The position numbers and the translations under genes were made by a program. DNA of 64,000 bases from Trinickia terrae (GTDB lineage Bacteria > Pseudomonadota > Gammaproteobacteria > Burkholderiales > Burkholderiaceae): the NCBI RefSeq assembly GCF_005144415.1, contig NZ_SWJE01000003.1, forward strand, positions 186,001 to 250,000. Reading direction: 5' to 3'. Below the pieces are notes generated by a model. It was not told where the DNA came from. It made no database searches and saw nothing but the letters and a program-made list of their open reading frames with translations. Positions 23,234 to 31,929 of this stretch are shown here, piece after piece; positions within the stretch are counted from its first letter, which is position 1, and the number at the start of each line of letters is the position of its first letter.

Positions 23234-23698
23234 TCAGCGCGTGCTGCCGCCCGCTTGCACCGGCGCAAGCCGGTCGAGCGCGAACTCGAGCGCGTACAGA
23301 TATCCCTTCCAGCCCAGGCCGCAGATGACGCCTTCGGCCTGGTCGGAGAAGTAGGAGTGGTGCCTGAACGGTTCCCGGCGATGCACGTTCGAGAGATGAA
23401 TCTCGACGAACGGAATGCCGACGCCGGCCAGCGCATCCCGTATCGCCACACTCGTGTGCGTGTACGCGGCGGGATTGATCAGAATGAAGTCGACTTTTTC
23501 CGCGCGGGCAGCCTGGATGCGGTCGACGAGCGCACCCTCGTGGTTGCTCTGAAACGAGGTGAGCTCGGCGCTGGCCTGCGCCGCTCGTTCGGATAACGCC
23601 TGATCGATCTGCTGCAACGTGACCCGCCCATAGACCTCGGGTTCCCGGGTGCCGAGAAGGTTGAGGTTGGGTCCGTGTAGTAGCAGCAGTCGTGTCAT
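23234..23698 (-). CDS. aroQ: Type II 3-dehydroquinate dehydratase
   Basis: Dodecameric dehydratase of the shikimate pathway, 154 residues. Diagnostic pieces are [20 protein letters not shown] (the Tyr is catalytic), [29 protein letters not shown] and the catalytic His in VEIHLSN. It precedes accB and accC; shikimate dehydrogenase aroE is separately located at 29516. Confidence 0.96.
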   Translation of the reverse strand: MTRLLLLHGPNLNLLGTREPEVYGRVTLQQIDQALSERAAQASAELTSFQSNHEGALVDRIQAARAEKVDFILINPAAYTHTSVAIRDALAGVGIPFVEIHLSNVHRREPFRHHSYFSDQAEGVICGLGWKGYLYALEFALDRLAPVQAGGSTR

Positions 23699-23892
23699 GG
23701 TCGCTTCGTTTTCAGCGGAATTGCGCGCACTTTAGCGCTGTTTAGAGAAACTTGTCTAGCAGCGCATGCTTCGGACCAGAGAAAGCGCGGTAAAAATCGC
23801 CCCTTTGTCCATAGGAATCTCATTAAATTCCGCTAAAACGTGTCCAACTCGGCTCAAAAAGCCGGTATCTGAAGTTGATTTGTCGTATCAAA
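23699..23892. other. Intergenic region aroQ/thioredoxin gene
   Basis: About 190 bases, noticeably AT-richer than its neighbours, upstream of aroQ. It probably contains the promoter of the aroQ-accB-accC-prmA unit. I see no gene. Confidence 0.4.
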
Positions 23893-24459
23893 TCAGAGGG
23901 CGTCGAGGGTCTTTTTGAGCTCTTCCGGCTGGATTTGGCCTAATTTTGTCGACCGTACGGCGCCTTTTGCGTCGATAACGACGGTGAACGGAAGGCCGCC
24001 CGCCGTGTTGCCGAAATTGCGCGCGAGGTCGGCGCCGCCGAAACCGCTCACGTAAACGGGATAGTCGACCTTGACCTTCTGCAGGAATGCCTTGACGTTC
24101 TTTTCCGAGTCGACGCCGATGCCGATGAACTTCACGCCCTTCTTCGCGTATTCGTCGTTGAGCTGCGTGAGCGCCGGCATTTCCTCCACGCACGGGCCGC
24201 ACCACGAGGCCCAGAAGTTGACGACGACGGTTTGTCCCCTGAATTGCGCGAGCGACTCGGGTTTGCCGTCAGCGTCGTGCATCATCGTCGAGCCCCAGAG
24301 TGCTTCGACTGCGTTGGCCTGCCCTGCGCCCGCTTGCGGCGCCGCGGCTTCGGGGGAGGGGGCCGCATCGTCGTGCCGCAGCCAGTGGCCGGCGCCGATG
24401 CCGCCCGCGACGGCGAGGATCGCGACGGCCGCGACTGCCAGAATTCGTTTCATATCCAT
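23893..24459 (-). CDS. TlpA/ResA-like membrane-anchored thioredoxin
   Basis: Periplasmic thiol-disulphide protein of 188 residues. An uncleaved or signal-anchor helix (MKRILAVAAVAILAVAGGIGAG) precedes a thioredoxin fold with active site WASWCGPCVEEMP (near residue 90) and the cis-Pro segment GGLPFTVVI. This is the TlpA/ResA group, which commonly reduces disulphides during cytochrome c or oxidase assembly; the actual partner is unknown. Two ATGs (24459 and 24453) are possible starts. It follows the upstream gene by seven bases, so the two form an operon. Confidence 0.88.
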   Translation of the reverse strand: MDMKRILAVAAVAILAVAGGIGAGHWLRHDDAAPSPEAAAPQAGAGQANAVEALWGSTMMHDADGKPESLAQFRGQTVVVNFWASWCGPCVEEMPALTQLNDEYAKKGVKFIGIGVDSEKNVKAFLQKVKVDYPVYVSGFGGADLARNFGNTAGGLPFTVVIDAKGAVRSTKLGQIQPEELKKTLDAL

Positions 24460-24466
24460 CGTCTGA

Positions 24467-25111
24467 TCAATTGGTGGTTGGCGTTTCGCCGCTCTCGTCG
24501 AGCAGCGACCGCACGGCTTGCGCATTGGCGCGGGAAAGCTTGCCGCGGGCGTCTGCGCGCACGGCGCCGCGCAGGTCGTCAGTGTCGTAGAGGGCAATAT
24601 GCATGCCGACCGGCTCCTCGCCGCGCGACGGGCGCCACAGGAAGCTCAAGGTCTCGATCATGCCGCGGCCGGCGAAGTGCCGGGTCTCCGACACGTCATA
24701 TTGGATATTCGCGTTCAAGAGGTAGATCGCGACTTCCTTGGCGTTGTCGCAGAACATCTGCAGGTGCACGTCGGAGTGCTCGCCCGCTGTGCCGTTGAGC
24801 ACCGCGCCCGTCAAGTAGGGGTTGAAGGCGGCAAGCCGCTCCATCCATTCGAGCGCGATTTCGCGCAGGCGGCGCAGCATCGCCGGCTGGCTTTCGCTCT
24901 GGAACAGCGATTGGTATTCGCGGATTTCCTCTTCGATCTGATCGTTGTCGGGCAGCCAATCGCCGGCGACGCGCACTTCCCCGACCACCTGCCGCGCCGC
25001 TTTGCGCTTGGCGGTCGAGTAGTCGAGACCATCCTCGGCGATCATCCGCGCGGCAGCGATCGCGATTTCTTCCCGCACCCGCTGCGGATCAAGATGAGAT
25101 TTGCGAACCAT
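24467..25111 (-). CDS. Uncharacterised protein with nucleotidyltransferase-like motif
   Basis: A 214-residue soluble protein I do not recognise with confidence. The N-terminal part (DPQRVREEIAIAAARMIAEDG, STAKRKAARQV) looks like a TetR-type or helical DNA-binding segment. The middle has TGAVLNGTAGEHSDVHLQMF (near residues 105-125), which fits the hG-[GST]-x(7-13)-D-h-[DEH] pattern of the nucleotidyltransferase fold with His in the second acidic position. It is divergent from mpl. I believe homologues have sometimes been labelled UDP-N-acetylmuramate-alanine ligase; nothing in this sequence supports that. The ATG at 25111 was preferred over an extension to 25195. Confidence 0.75.
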   Translation of the reverse strand: MVRKSHLDPQRVREEIAIAAARMIAEDGLDYSTAKRKAARQVVGEVRVAGDWLPDNDQIEEEIREYQSLFQSESQPAMLRRLREIALEWMERLAAFNPYLTGAVLNGTAGEHSDVHLQMFCDNAKEVAIYLLNANIQYDVSETRHFAGRGMIETLSFLWRPSRGEEPVGMHIALYDTDDLRGAVRADARGKLSRANAQAVRSLLDESGETPTTN

Positions 25112-25254
25112 CCAGCAATCATACAAGAGATTGATTACGCGCTTTGGCGGGCCAGGCCGGCGCGCTGGCCGCGCGGGACGGTCGGCGGCGCGCATTTTGG
25201 CCGGGGCCGTCGGTTACAATAGCGGCCTTTCCGTACGCTGCTCGCCACGCTTTT

Positions 25255-26652
25255 ATGCATATCCATATTCTCGGCATCTGCGGCACGTTCATGGGCGGTC
25301 TGGCGGTGCTCGCACGCGGCGCGGGACACAAGGTGACCGGCTGCGACGCCGGCGTCTATCCGCCGATGAGCACCCAGCTCGAGGCGCAAGGCATCGAGCT
25401 CATCGAAGGCTACGGCGCCGAGCAGATCGATCTGAATCCCGATCTCTTCGTGATCGGCAACGTCGTGTCGCGCGGCAATCCGCTGATGGAGGCGATTCTC
25501 GATCGCGGGCTGCCGTATGTGTCCGGGCCGCAATGGCTCGGCGAGCATGTGCTCAACGGCAAATGGGTGCTCGCCGTGGCCGGCACGCACGGCAAGACGA
25601 CCACGAGCTCGATGCTCGCCTGGCTGCTCGAGGATGCGGGCCTGAACCCGGGCTTCCTGATCGGCGGCGTGCCGCTCAATTTCGGCGTCTCGGCGAGGCT
25701 CACCGATTCGAGCTTCTTCGTGATCGAAGCCGACGAGTACGACACCGCGTTCTTCGACAAGCGCTCGAAGTTCGTCCATTACCGGCCGCGCACCGCGATC
25801 CTGAACAATCTCGAATTCGATCATGCCGATATCTTTCCTGATCTCGCCGCGATCGAAACCCAATTCCATCACCTCGTGCGCACGGTGCCCGGCGTCGGGC
25901 GGCTCGTCGTCAACGGGCGCGAGGACGCGCTCGAACGCGTGCTCTCGCGCGGCTGCTGGAGCGATGTCGAGCGCTTCGGCGTCGACGGCGGCTGGCAGGC
26001 ACTGTCTGCGGCTGATGGCGTGCCTGTGGACGAGCAGTTCGCCGTCTATTGGCAGGGCGAGCGCGCGGGCGTCGTCGACTGGCAGGTGCAGGGCGAGCAC
26101 AACCGCATGAACGCGCTCGCTGCGATCGCGGCGGCACGGCACGTCGGCGTGCCGCCGGCGCAGGCAGCCAAGGCGCTCGGCGCGTTCCGCAACGTGAAGC
26201 GGCGCATGGAGGTGCGCGGGAGCGTCGACGGTGTGACCGTCTACGACGACTTCGCTCATCACCCGACCGCGATCGAAACCACGATCGCCGGCCTGCGCGC
26301 GCGTATCGGCCGGGAAAACACGCGGATTCTCGCCGTGCTCGAGCCGCGCTCGAACACGATGAAGCTCGGCGTGATGAAGGCGCAGCTGCCGGGCAGCCTC
26401 GCCGATGCCGATCTCGTGTTCGGCTACGGCGCGCCGGCCGGCCGCGACGCGCTCGGCTGGAATCTCGCCGAAGCGCTCGCGCCGATCGGCGGCAAGGCGC
26501 AGGCGTTCGACGACCTCGACGCGCTCGTCAAGGCAGTCGCGGCGGCGGCTCGCCCGGGCGACCACGTGCTCGTGATGAGCAACGGCGGCTTCGGCGGCGT
26601 CCACCACAAGCTCCTGGATGCGCTCGACATGCGCGGGCGGAGCGCCGCGTGA
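25255..26652 (+). CDS. mpl: UDP-MurNAc:L-alanyl-gamma-D-glutamyl-meso-diaminopimelate ligase
   Basis: Peptidoglycan-recycling ligase that joins the salvaged tripeptide to UDP-MurNAc; AmpD at 9580 acts earlier in the same pathway. The 465-residue protein starts MHIHILGICGTFMGG, the Mpl-specific version of the Mur N terminus. The ATP loop is AVAGTHGKTTTSSML (near residue 110), followed by EADEYDTAFFD and the later HNRMNALAAIAAARH, FAHHPTAIETT. The earlier in-frame start (25144) is not family-like. The stop overlaps the next gene's GTG. Confidence 0.96.
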   Translation: MHIHILGICGTFMGGLAVLARGAGHKVTGCDAGVYPPMSTQLEAQGIELIEGYGAEQIDLNPDLFVIGNVVSRGNPLMEAILDRGLPYVSGPQWLGEHVLNGKWVLAVAGTHGKTTTSSMLAWLLEDAGLNPGFLIGGVPLNFGVSARLTDSSFFVIEADEYDTAFFDKRSKFVHYRPRTAILNNLEFDHADIFPDLAAIETQFHHLVRTVPGVGRLVVNGREDALERVLSRGCWSDVERFGVDGGWQALSAADGVPVDEQFAVYWQGERAGVVDWQVQGEHNRMNALAAIAAARHVGVPPAQAAKALGAFRNVKRRMEVRGSVDGVTVYDDFAHHPTAIETTIAGLRARIGRENTRILAVLEPRSNTMKLGVMKAQLPGSLADADLVFGYGAPAGRDALGWNLAEALAPIGGKAQAFDDLDALVKAVAAAARPGDHVLVMSNGGFGGVHHKLLDALDMRGRSAA

Positions 26653-27233
26653 TTCTCTATCTGCACGGATTCCGTTCGTCGCCGAATTCGTTCAAGGCGC
26701 GCGTGCTCGCGGCGCGGATTGCAGAGCTGGGCAAGAGCGCCGAGTGGCGCTGCCCGATGCTGCCGGTGTCGCCGTTCGAGGCGATCGCGCTTGCCGAAGC
26801 GCAGGTGATGGCGGCCGGGGCCGCTGACGTGACTGTCATCGGCAGCTCGCTCGGCGGCTACTTCGCGACGCACCTCGCCGAGAAGCACGGCTGGCGCGCG
26901 GTGCTGCTCAATCCGGCGACGGTGCCGCAGCGCGACCTGTCTGCGTATCTCGGCGAGCAGCCGCTCTGGCACGGCGGCGGCAGCATCGTCGTCGAGCCGC
27001 ATCACCTGGACGAATTGCGCGCGCTGGGTGTCGCCGCGATCACGCAGCCCGAACGCTATTATTTGATGGCCGCGACCGGCGACGAAGTGCTCGACTATCG
27101 CGAGATGCTGACGCACTACCCGGGCGTGCGGACGAAGCTGATCGAGGGCAGCGATCATGCGATCAGCGAGTTTGAGGATTATGTCGACGATGTTCTCGCC
27201 TTTTGCGGGATGAAGCTGCCGGCGCGGTCGTGA
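26649..27233 (+). CDS. YqiA/UPF0227-like alpha/beta-hydrolase
   Basis: Small esterase of 194 residues. It begins MILYLHGFRSSPNSFKA, has the nucleophile elbow GSSLGGY (catalytic Ser near residue 71), and ends with GSDHAISEFEDYVDDVLAF carrying the catalytic His. The E. coli YqiA homologue hydrolyses short acyl esters; the physiological substrate is unknown. Its GTG start at 26649 overlaps the mpl stop (GTGA), so translation is coupled. Confidence 0.87.
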   Translation: MILYLHGFRSSPNSFKARVLAARIAELGKSAEWRCPMLPVSPFEAIALAEAQVMAAGAADVTVIGSSLGGYFATHLAEKHGWRAVLLNPATVPQRDLSAYLGEQPLWHGGGSIVVEPHHLDELRALGVAAITQPERYYLMAATGDEVLDYREMLTHYPGVRTKLIEGSDHAISEFEDYVDDVLAFCGMKLPARS

Positions 27234-27385
27234 TCGAAACGCCGGAGCATGCCGTGCCGGGTTCCTGTCGATGGAGGGCGGGCATGGCGCAGGCGAGCCG
27301 CGCGGCACACACCACATATATATACACATTGCAGGCGCCTGCATCGCGGCGCGTCTGCAATGGCAAGCCTGAACGAGAGTATTGA

Positions 27386-29506
27386 GTGAACGTTTTCTTT
27401 GAGGAATCGGGTAGTTTCAAGGCCGGCAGCGTGCTGTCGCGCCAGGGTGACGCGTTTCAAGTCGAGTTGCCGGGCGGCCGGCGCGCGAAGGTGCGCGCCA
27501 AGGACGTGCTGATCGAATTCGAAAAGCCCACCGCCGCCGAGTTGATGCAGCAGGCCGACGAGGCCGCCCAGCAGATCGATCTCGACTTCCTGTGGGAATG
27601 CGCGCCCGCCGACGAGTTCGCGTTCGCGACGCTCGCGAGCGACTATTACGGCGAGTCGTCCGGTCCGATCGAGCGCGCGGCGCTGGTGCTGCGCATGCAC
27701 GGCTCGCCGGTCTACTTCCGCCGCAAGGGGCGCGGGCAATACCAGCGCGCGCCGGAAGAGCAGCTGAAGATGGCGCTCGCCTCGCTCGAGCGCAAGCGCC
27801 AGCAGGCGCTCGTGCAGGCCGAATACGAAGAGGAGTTGAAGGCGGGGCGCCTGCCGGCCGCGTTCGACGGCAAGGCACTGTCGCTGCTCACGAAGCCCGA
27901 CAAAAACTCGATCGAATACAAGGCGCTCGAAGCGGCCGCCGCGGCGCGCGGGATTTCGACCGCGCGACTGATGCTCGAATGCGGCGGGGTCGCGTCGGCG
28001 CGCGCGCTGCACGAGGCGCGCTTTTTGGCCGAGTATTTCCCGCACGGCACGGGCTTTCCCGCCGTCACGCCCGGTGCGCTGCCCGACGATCTGCCGACGG
28101 CTGACGTCCAAGCGTTCTCGATCGACGACATCACCACGACCGAAATCGACGACGCATTCTCCGTCGAGCACTTGGCCGACGGCCGCGTGCGGATCGGCGT
28201 GCACATCGCGGCGCCGGCGCTCGGCATCGCGCGTGGCGACACGGTCGACGCGATCGCGCGCTCGCGCCTGTCCACCGTCTACATGCCGGGCGACAAGATC
28301 ACGATGCTGCCCGACGAGGTCGTCGAGGCGTTCACGCTGAAGGAGGGCGGGCTGCGTCCAGCGTTGTCGCTCTACATCATCGTGAATCGCGCGACGCAGG
28401 AGATCGTCGCGAACGAGACGCGCGCCGAGCTCGTGTTCGTGAAGAGCAACCTGCGCCACAACACGCTCGACGCCCTCGTGACCGAAGAGACACTCGCCGA
28501 GGGCAGCGGCGACTATCCGCACAAGGACGACATCGCGGTGCTCTGGCCGCTCGCGCAGGCGCTCCACGAAAAGCGTCAGCAGGCGCGCGCGGGCTATGGC
28601 CTGAGGCGCGAGGTGCAGAGCAATACCGACTACAACTTCTACGTCGACGGCGAGCACGTGACGATCACGCCTCGCCGCCGCGGCTCGCCGCTCGACCTGA
28701 TCGTCGCGGAGCTGGCGATCCTCGCGAACTCGACCTGGGGCGCATTCCTGCACGACCACGGCGTGCCGGGCATCTACCGGTCGCAGCGCACGTTCGCGGC
28801 CGCGGGCCCGAAGCGCACGCGGATGCAGACGACGGCCGCGCCGCACGAGGGGCTCGGCGTCGCGCAGTACGCTTGGAGCACCTCGCCGCTGCGCCGCTAT
28901 GTCGACCTCGTCAATCAGTGGCAGCTGCTCGCGTGCGTCAATCATGGCGTGGCCGCGAAGCTCGTCGCGCCGTTCAAGCCGAAGGACGCCGATCTCTACG
29001 CCGTCGTGCAGGGCTTCGACGACACCTACAGCGCGTATGCCGACCATCAGCGCCGCATGGAGTACTTCTGGTGCTTGCGCTGGATCACGCAGGAAGGCAG
29101 GAAGCAGGTGGTGGCGTCGGTGGTGAAGGGCGATCTCGTGCGCCTCGATGAAGTGCCGCTGCTCCTGCACGTGCCGGCGCTCGGCGTGCACGCGCGCGGA
29201 ACCAAGGTGATGCTCGAAGTGATGTCGGTGGATGAGCTGACGGTCGAGGCGTCGGTGCGCCCGATGCATGTGATCGATGCGCCGGCGGTGACGAGCGGCG
29301 CGGAGGCCGAAGAAGAGGAAGACGAGGCCGAGGAGCTGATCGACGTCGCCGATGAAAGCGCGGAAAGCGAAGCCGAAGCTCAGGTCGAGGCCGGCGCCGA
29401 CGCCGAAGCGGCGGTTGACGCAGAGCAGGAAAGCGCTTCGGACGACAATGCCCCGGCCCACGGCTCGGATCTCGGCGCCAAGCCGGCCGCTCACGCCACG
29501 GAGTAA
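27386..29506 (+). CDS. RNB-domain exoribonuclease (RNase II-like)
   Basis: A 706-residue RNase II/R superfamily protein expected to degrade RNA 3' to 5'. The N-terminal 200 residues are beta-rich then helical; the RNB core runs from about 225 to 560. Its catalytic cluster reads SIDDITTTEIDDA at residues 245-257, so the four acidic positions are D247, E253, D255 and D256; most RNase II/R enzymes have Asp where E253 is. A beta-barrel-like part follows, then a strongly acidic low-complexity tail (about 635-706). The start is a GTG. It is followed ten bases later by aroE. Confidence 0.9.
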   Translation: MNVFFEESGSFKAGSVLSRQGDAFQVELPGGRRAKVRAKDVLIEFEKPTAAELMQQADEAAQQIDLDFLWECAPADEFAFATLASDYYGESSGPIERAALVLRMHGSPVYFRRKGRGQYQRAPEEQLKMALASLERKRQQALVQAEYEEELKAGRLPAAFDGKALSLLTKPDKNSIEYKALEAAAAARGISTARLMLECGGVASARALHEARFLAEYFPHGTGFPAVTPGALPDDLPTADVQAFSIDDITTTEIDDAFSVEHLADGRVRIGVHIAAPALGIARGDTVDAIARSRLSTVYMPGDKITMLPDEVVEAFTLKEGGLRPALSLYIIVNRATQEIVANETRAELVFVKSNLRHNTLDALVTEETLAEGSGDYPHKDDIAVLWPLAQALHEKRQQARAGYGLRREVQSNTDYNFYVDGEHVTITPRRRGSPLDLIVAELAILANSTWGAFLHDHGVPGIYRSQRTFAAAGPKRTRMQTTAAPHEGLGVAQYAWSTSPLRRYVDLVNQWQLLACVNHGVAAKLVAPFKPKDADLYAVVQGFDDTYSAYADHQRRMEYFWCLRWITQEGRKQVVASVVKGDLVRLDEVPLLLHVPALGVHARGTKVMLEVMSVDELTVEASVRPMHVIDAPAVTSGAEAEEEEDEAEELIDVADESAESEAEAQVEAGADAEAAVDAEQESASDDNAPAHGSDLGAKPAAHATE

Positions 29507-29515
29507 CCGACGCCC

Positions 29516-30382
29516 ATGAGCACGATCCCCACGCCGCGCGACTTGTACGCGGTCATCGGCAACCCGATTGCGCACAGCAAGTCGCCGTTCATCCATGCGC
29601 GCTTCGCCGAGCAGACGGGCGAGCCCGTCGAATACCGTCACCTGCTCGCGCCGCTCGACGGCTTCGCCGATCACGTGCGCGCGTTCATCGCCGAGGGCGG
29701 GCGCGGCCTGAACGTGACCGTGCCGTTCAAGCTGGAGGCGCACGCGCTTGCCGACACACTCTCGCCGCGCGCCTCGGCGGCCGGCGCGGTGAACACGCTG
29801 CGCTTCGACGCCGAAGGCATCTTTGGCGACAACACCGATGGTGTCGGCCTCGTGCGCGACATCGAAGCGAACCTCGGCGTGAGCCTGAAGGATGCGCGCG
29901 TGCTGCTGCTGGGCGCGGGCGGCGCGGCGCGCGGCGTCGTGCTGCCGATGCTCGACCGCGCGCCGCGCGCGCTCGCGATCGTGAACCGCACTGCGGCCAA
30001 AGCCGACGCGCTCGTGGAGCAGTTCGCCGCTGCGGCCGCTGCCGCTGGCTGTGAGCTGACGGGCGGCGGCGCGCAAGCGGTGGGCGCACACCCGTACGAC
30101 GTGATCGTCAACGCGACGGCGGGCAGTCTCGATGCGTCGCTGCCCGAGTGCGACGACCGGGCGTTCGGCAGCGGCACGCTCGCGTACGACATGATGTACG
30201 GCGCCCAGCCGACCGTCTTCATGCGCCACGCTCAGGCGCTCGGTGCGCGCGCGTCGGACGGCCTCGGGATGCTGGTGGAGCAGGCGGCGGAATCGTTTTT
30301 CATCTGGCGCGGCGTGCGGCCCGACGGCGCGCCGGTGCTGGCGGCGCTGCGCGGCATGCTGTCCGCGGCGGCCAAGCGCTGA
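29516..30382 (+). CDS. aroE: Shikimate dehydrogenase
   Basis: NADPH-dependent reduction of 3-dehydroshikimate to shikimate. The 288-residue protein shows YAVIGNPIAHSKSPFIH (shikimate-binding Ser pair), GLNVTVPFK with the catalytic Lys (near residue 68), DNTDGVGLV, and the nucleotide loop LLLGAGGAARGVVLP (near 128). Start MSTIPTPRDLYAVIG is preceded by a short gap after the RNase gene, and mtgA follows. Confidence 0.95.
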   Translation: MSTIPTPRDLYAVIGNPIAHSKSPFIHARFAEQTGEPVEYRHLLAPLDGFADHVRAFIAEGGRGLNVTVPFKLEAHALADTLSPRASAAGAVNTLRFDAEGIFGDNTDGVGLVRDIEANLGVSLKDARVLLLGAGGAARGVVLPMLDRAPRALAIVNRTAAKADALVEQFAAAAAAAGCELTGGGAQAVGAHPYDVIVNATAGSLDASLPECDDRAFGSGTLAYDMMYGAQPTVFMRHAQALGARASDGLGMLVEQAAESFFIWRGVRPDGAPVLAALRGMLSAAAKR

Positions 30383-30415
30383 TCGATGATGGTGCTTGCG
30401 AAAGCGTAGGCGACC

Positions 30416-31174
30416 ATGGCCTTTCGACTGAGCGAACCCGGATCGGCGGAGATGACGAAAACGAAAAGCACGAGCCGTCCGGGGCTGGCCCGGTGGGTGG
30501 TCTACGCCGGAGCGGTGTTCGCGCTCGCGTGGTTCGCGACGCAGGCTTACTACTTCGCGCAGATCGGTGTCTGGAACTTCGTGAATCCGCGCTCGACGGC
30601 CTTCATGCGTTCGGACGCGTGGCGCCTGGCGCAGGACCGTCCCGATCTCGAGATCCAGCATACGTGGGTGCCGTACGAGCAGATTTCGCGGAATTTGAAG
30701 CGGGCGATCATCGCGTCGGAAGATGCCAACTTCGTGAACAACAACGGCTACGAGACCGACGCGATCCTGCAGGCCTGGGAGAAGAACAAGGCGCGCGGCA
30801 AGATCGTGGCGGGTGGCTCGACGATCACGCAGCAGTTGGCGCGCAATTTGTTTTTATCGCGGCAGAAGAGCTATATCCGCAAGGGGCAGGAGCTCATCAT
30901 CACCTGGATGCTCGAGACGCTGATGGATAAAGAGCGCATCTTCGAGATTTATTTGAATTCGGTGGAGTGGGGCAATGGCGTTTATGGCGCGCAGGCTGCG
31001 GCCCAGTATTACTACAAGAGCTCCGCAAGCAAGCTGAGCGCGTGGCAGTCGGCCAGGATGGCGGTCATGCTGCCGCGGCCCAAGTATTTTGATGAGCATC
31101 GCGGGGCGCCTTATCTCTCGCAGCGGGCGGGTGTTATTGCGCGAAGGATGGGGGCGGCCGAATTGCCGCATTAA
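30416..31174 (+). CDS. mtgA: Monofunctional peptidoglycan glycosyltransferase
   Basis: Membrane-anchored GT51 transglycosylase of 252 residues that polymerises lipid II glycan strands. A membrane anchor near residues 25-50 ([21 protein letters not shown]) precedes the GT51 motifs: [13 protein letters not shown] with the catalytic Glu, [16 protein letters not shown] and [20 protein letters not shown]. The start could also be the ATG at 30452. Its stop lies three bases before the left copy of a 247-bp inverted repeat, so it marks the left edge of the accessory segment. Confidence 0.93.
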   Translation: MAFRLSEPGSAEMTKTKSTSRPGLARWVVYAGAVFALAWFATQAYYFAQIGVWNFVNPRSTAFMRSDAWRLAQDRPDLEIQHTWVPYEQISRNLKRAIIASEDANFVNNNGYETDAILQAWEKNKARGKIVAGGSTITQQLARNLFLSRQKSYIRKGQELIITWMLETLMDKERIFEIYLNSVEWGNGVYGAQAAAQYYYKSSASKLSAWQSARMAVMLPRPKYFDEHRGAPYLSQRAGVIARRMGAAELPH

Positions 31175-31177
31175 CCG

Positions 31178-31424
31178 TTCGGCCTTTGGTTTCTTGCGCC
31201 TAGGTTTTCGTAAAAACTTTGATTTCGCGGCGGTCCGTATAGTCCGTCCCTCCCCGGGACCGGGGTCACTTTTGTCCTTGCCAAAAGTAACCAAAAGCGC
31301 GTCCTCGGCGGACGGCCTCGGCCGAAGCGCACTCAGTCCTGTTAGCTGTAGCGGTCTTTGGGTTCCAGCGTCTCCGCACGCCGAACCGCCGAAGCGCACG
31401 CGGCTCGTGGTCGCCCAGCTTCGA
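31178..31424 (+). repeat. Left copy of the ~247-bp inverted repeat
   Basis: This stretch recurs in inverted orientation at 35196-35444 with scattered mismatches over its whole length. The best-conserved core begins TATAGTCCGTCCCTCCCCGG and contains an internal hairpin (ACTTTTG near 31268 pairing with CAAAAGT) and a GC-rich palindrome CCCCGGGACCGGGG. It looks like a dispersed intergenic repeat of the Burkholderia type, not an insertion sequence: it encodes nothing recognisable. Confidence 0.88.
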
Positions 31425-31666
31425 AACACATTGACGGCGTCGATTTGGCAGCGCTCCGATCCCTTCTTCGCCTTCCGGCCACATGGCCGAACGGATAGGT
31501 TGATCGGATAACTGATCACCCATACAGTGGTCCGGTGACTTTCACCCAACTCCACCGCTCACACAGGAGGCGCACGCACATTTGACGCCGTAAACGCAGC
31601 GCGGGCCGCAAGTGCTCGAACACTCACGACCCGCTGACCACCATCAACTCAAGACAGGAGTCGATC
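31425..31666 (+). other. Leader region of the symE-like gene
   Basis: About 240 bases after the repeat. No gene is supported. In SymE/SymR systems an antisense RNA overlaps the toxin's 5' end on the opposite strand; a minus-strand promoter is not obvious here by eye. Confidence 0.4.
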
Positions 31667-31891
31667 ATGGCTGACGCCAATGTTACCTCACGTCCCGCTC
31701 TCTCCGAGCGCCGCGTCACGATTCAGCAATCCCGTCGCTGGCGGCCCTACTCGCCTCGGCCCCGTAATGGCCCGCCCCTCATGCTCTGGTTCAAGCTCTC
31801 CGGGCGATGGCTCGAGCACGCCGGTTTCAAACCCCGCCAGCAACTCAAGATCGAAGTCCAACAAGAACGGCTTGTGATCACGCCTGCGTGA
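31667..31891 (+). CDS. SymE-family type I toxin-like protein
   Basis: A 74-residue basic protein. The C-terminal half, MLWFKLSGRWLEHAGFKPRQ followed by QLKIEVQQERLVIT, is the SymE toxin domain (AbrB/SpoVT-like fold), expected to act on RNA or the nucleoid. The N-terminal half is basic and Arg/Pro-rich. An AGGAG ribosome-binding site lies just before the ATG. In E. coli symE is SOS-regulated and paired with antisense SymR; neither a LexA box nor SymR could be confirmed here. A hairpin follows at 31909. Confidence 0.8.
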   Translation: MADANVTSRPALSERRVTIQQSRRWRPYSPRPRNGPPLMLWFKLSGRWLEHAGFKPRQQLKIEVQQERLVITPA

Positions 31892-31908
31892 GTGATCGCA
31901 TCGGCAGC

Positions 31909-31929
31909 GAACCCGGCGAGGCCGGGTTC
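31909..31929 (+). terminator. Hairpin after the symE-like gene
   Basis: A nine-base perfect stem (GAACCCGGC with GCCGGGTTC) and a three-base loop, 18 bases past the stop codon. It lacks a T run, so it may be an imperfect terminator or mRNA stabiliser. Confidence 0.55.

Noticed and set aside
31266-31523. Short open frames inside the inverted repeats
   Set aside because: The same palindromic repeat gives similar frames in both copies and no initiation signal is present; this is typical spurious coding from a dispersed GC-rich repeat.
31425-31666. LexA box controlling the symE-like gene
   Set aside because: No CTGT-N8-ACAG match was found in the leader.
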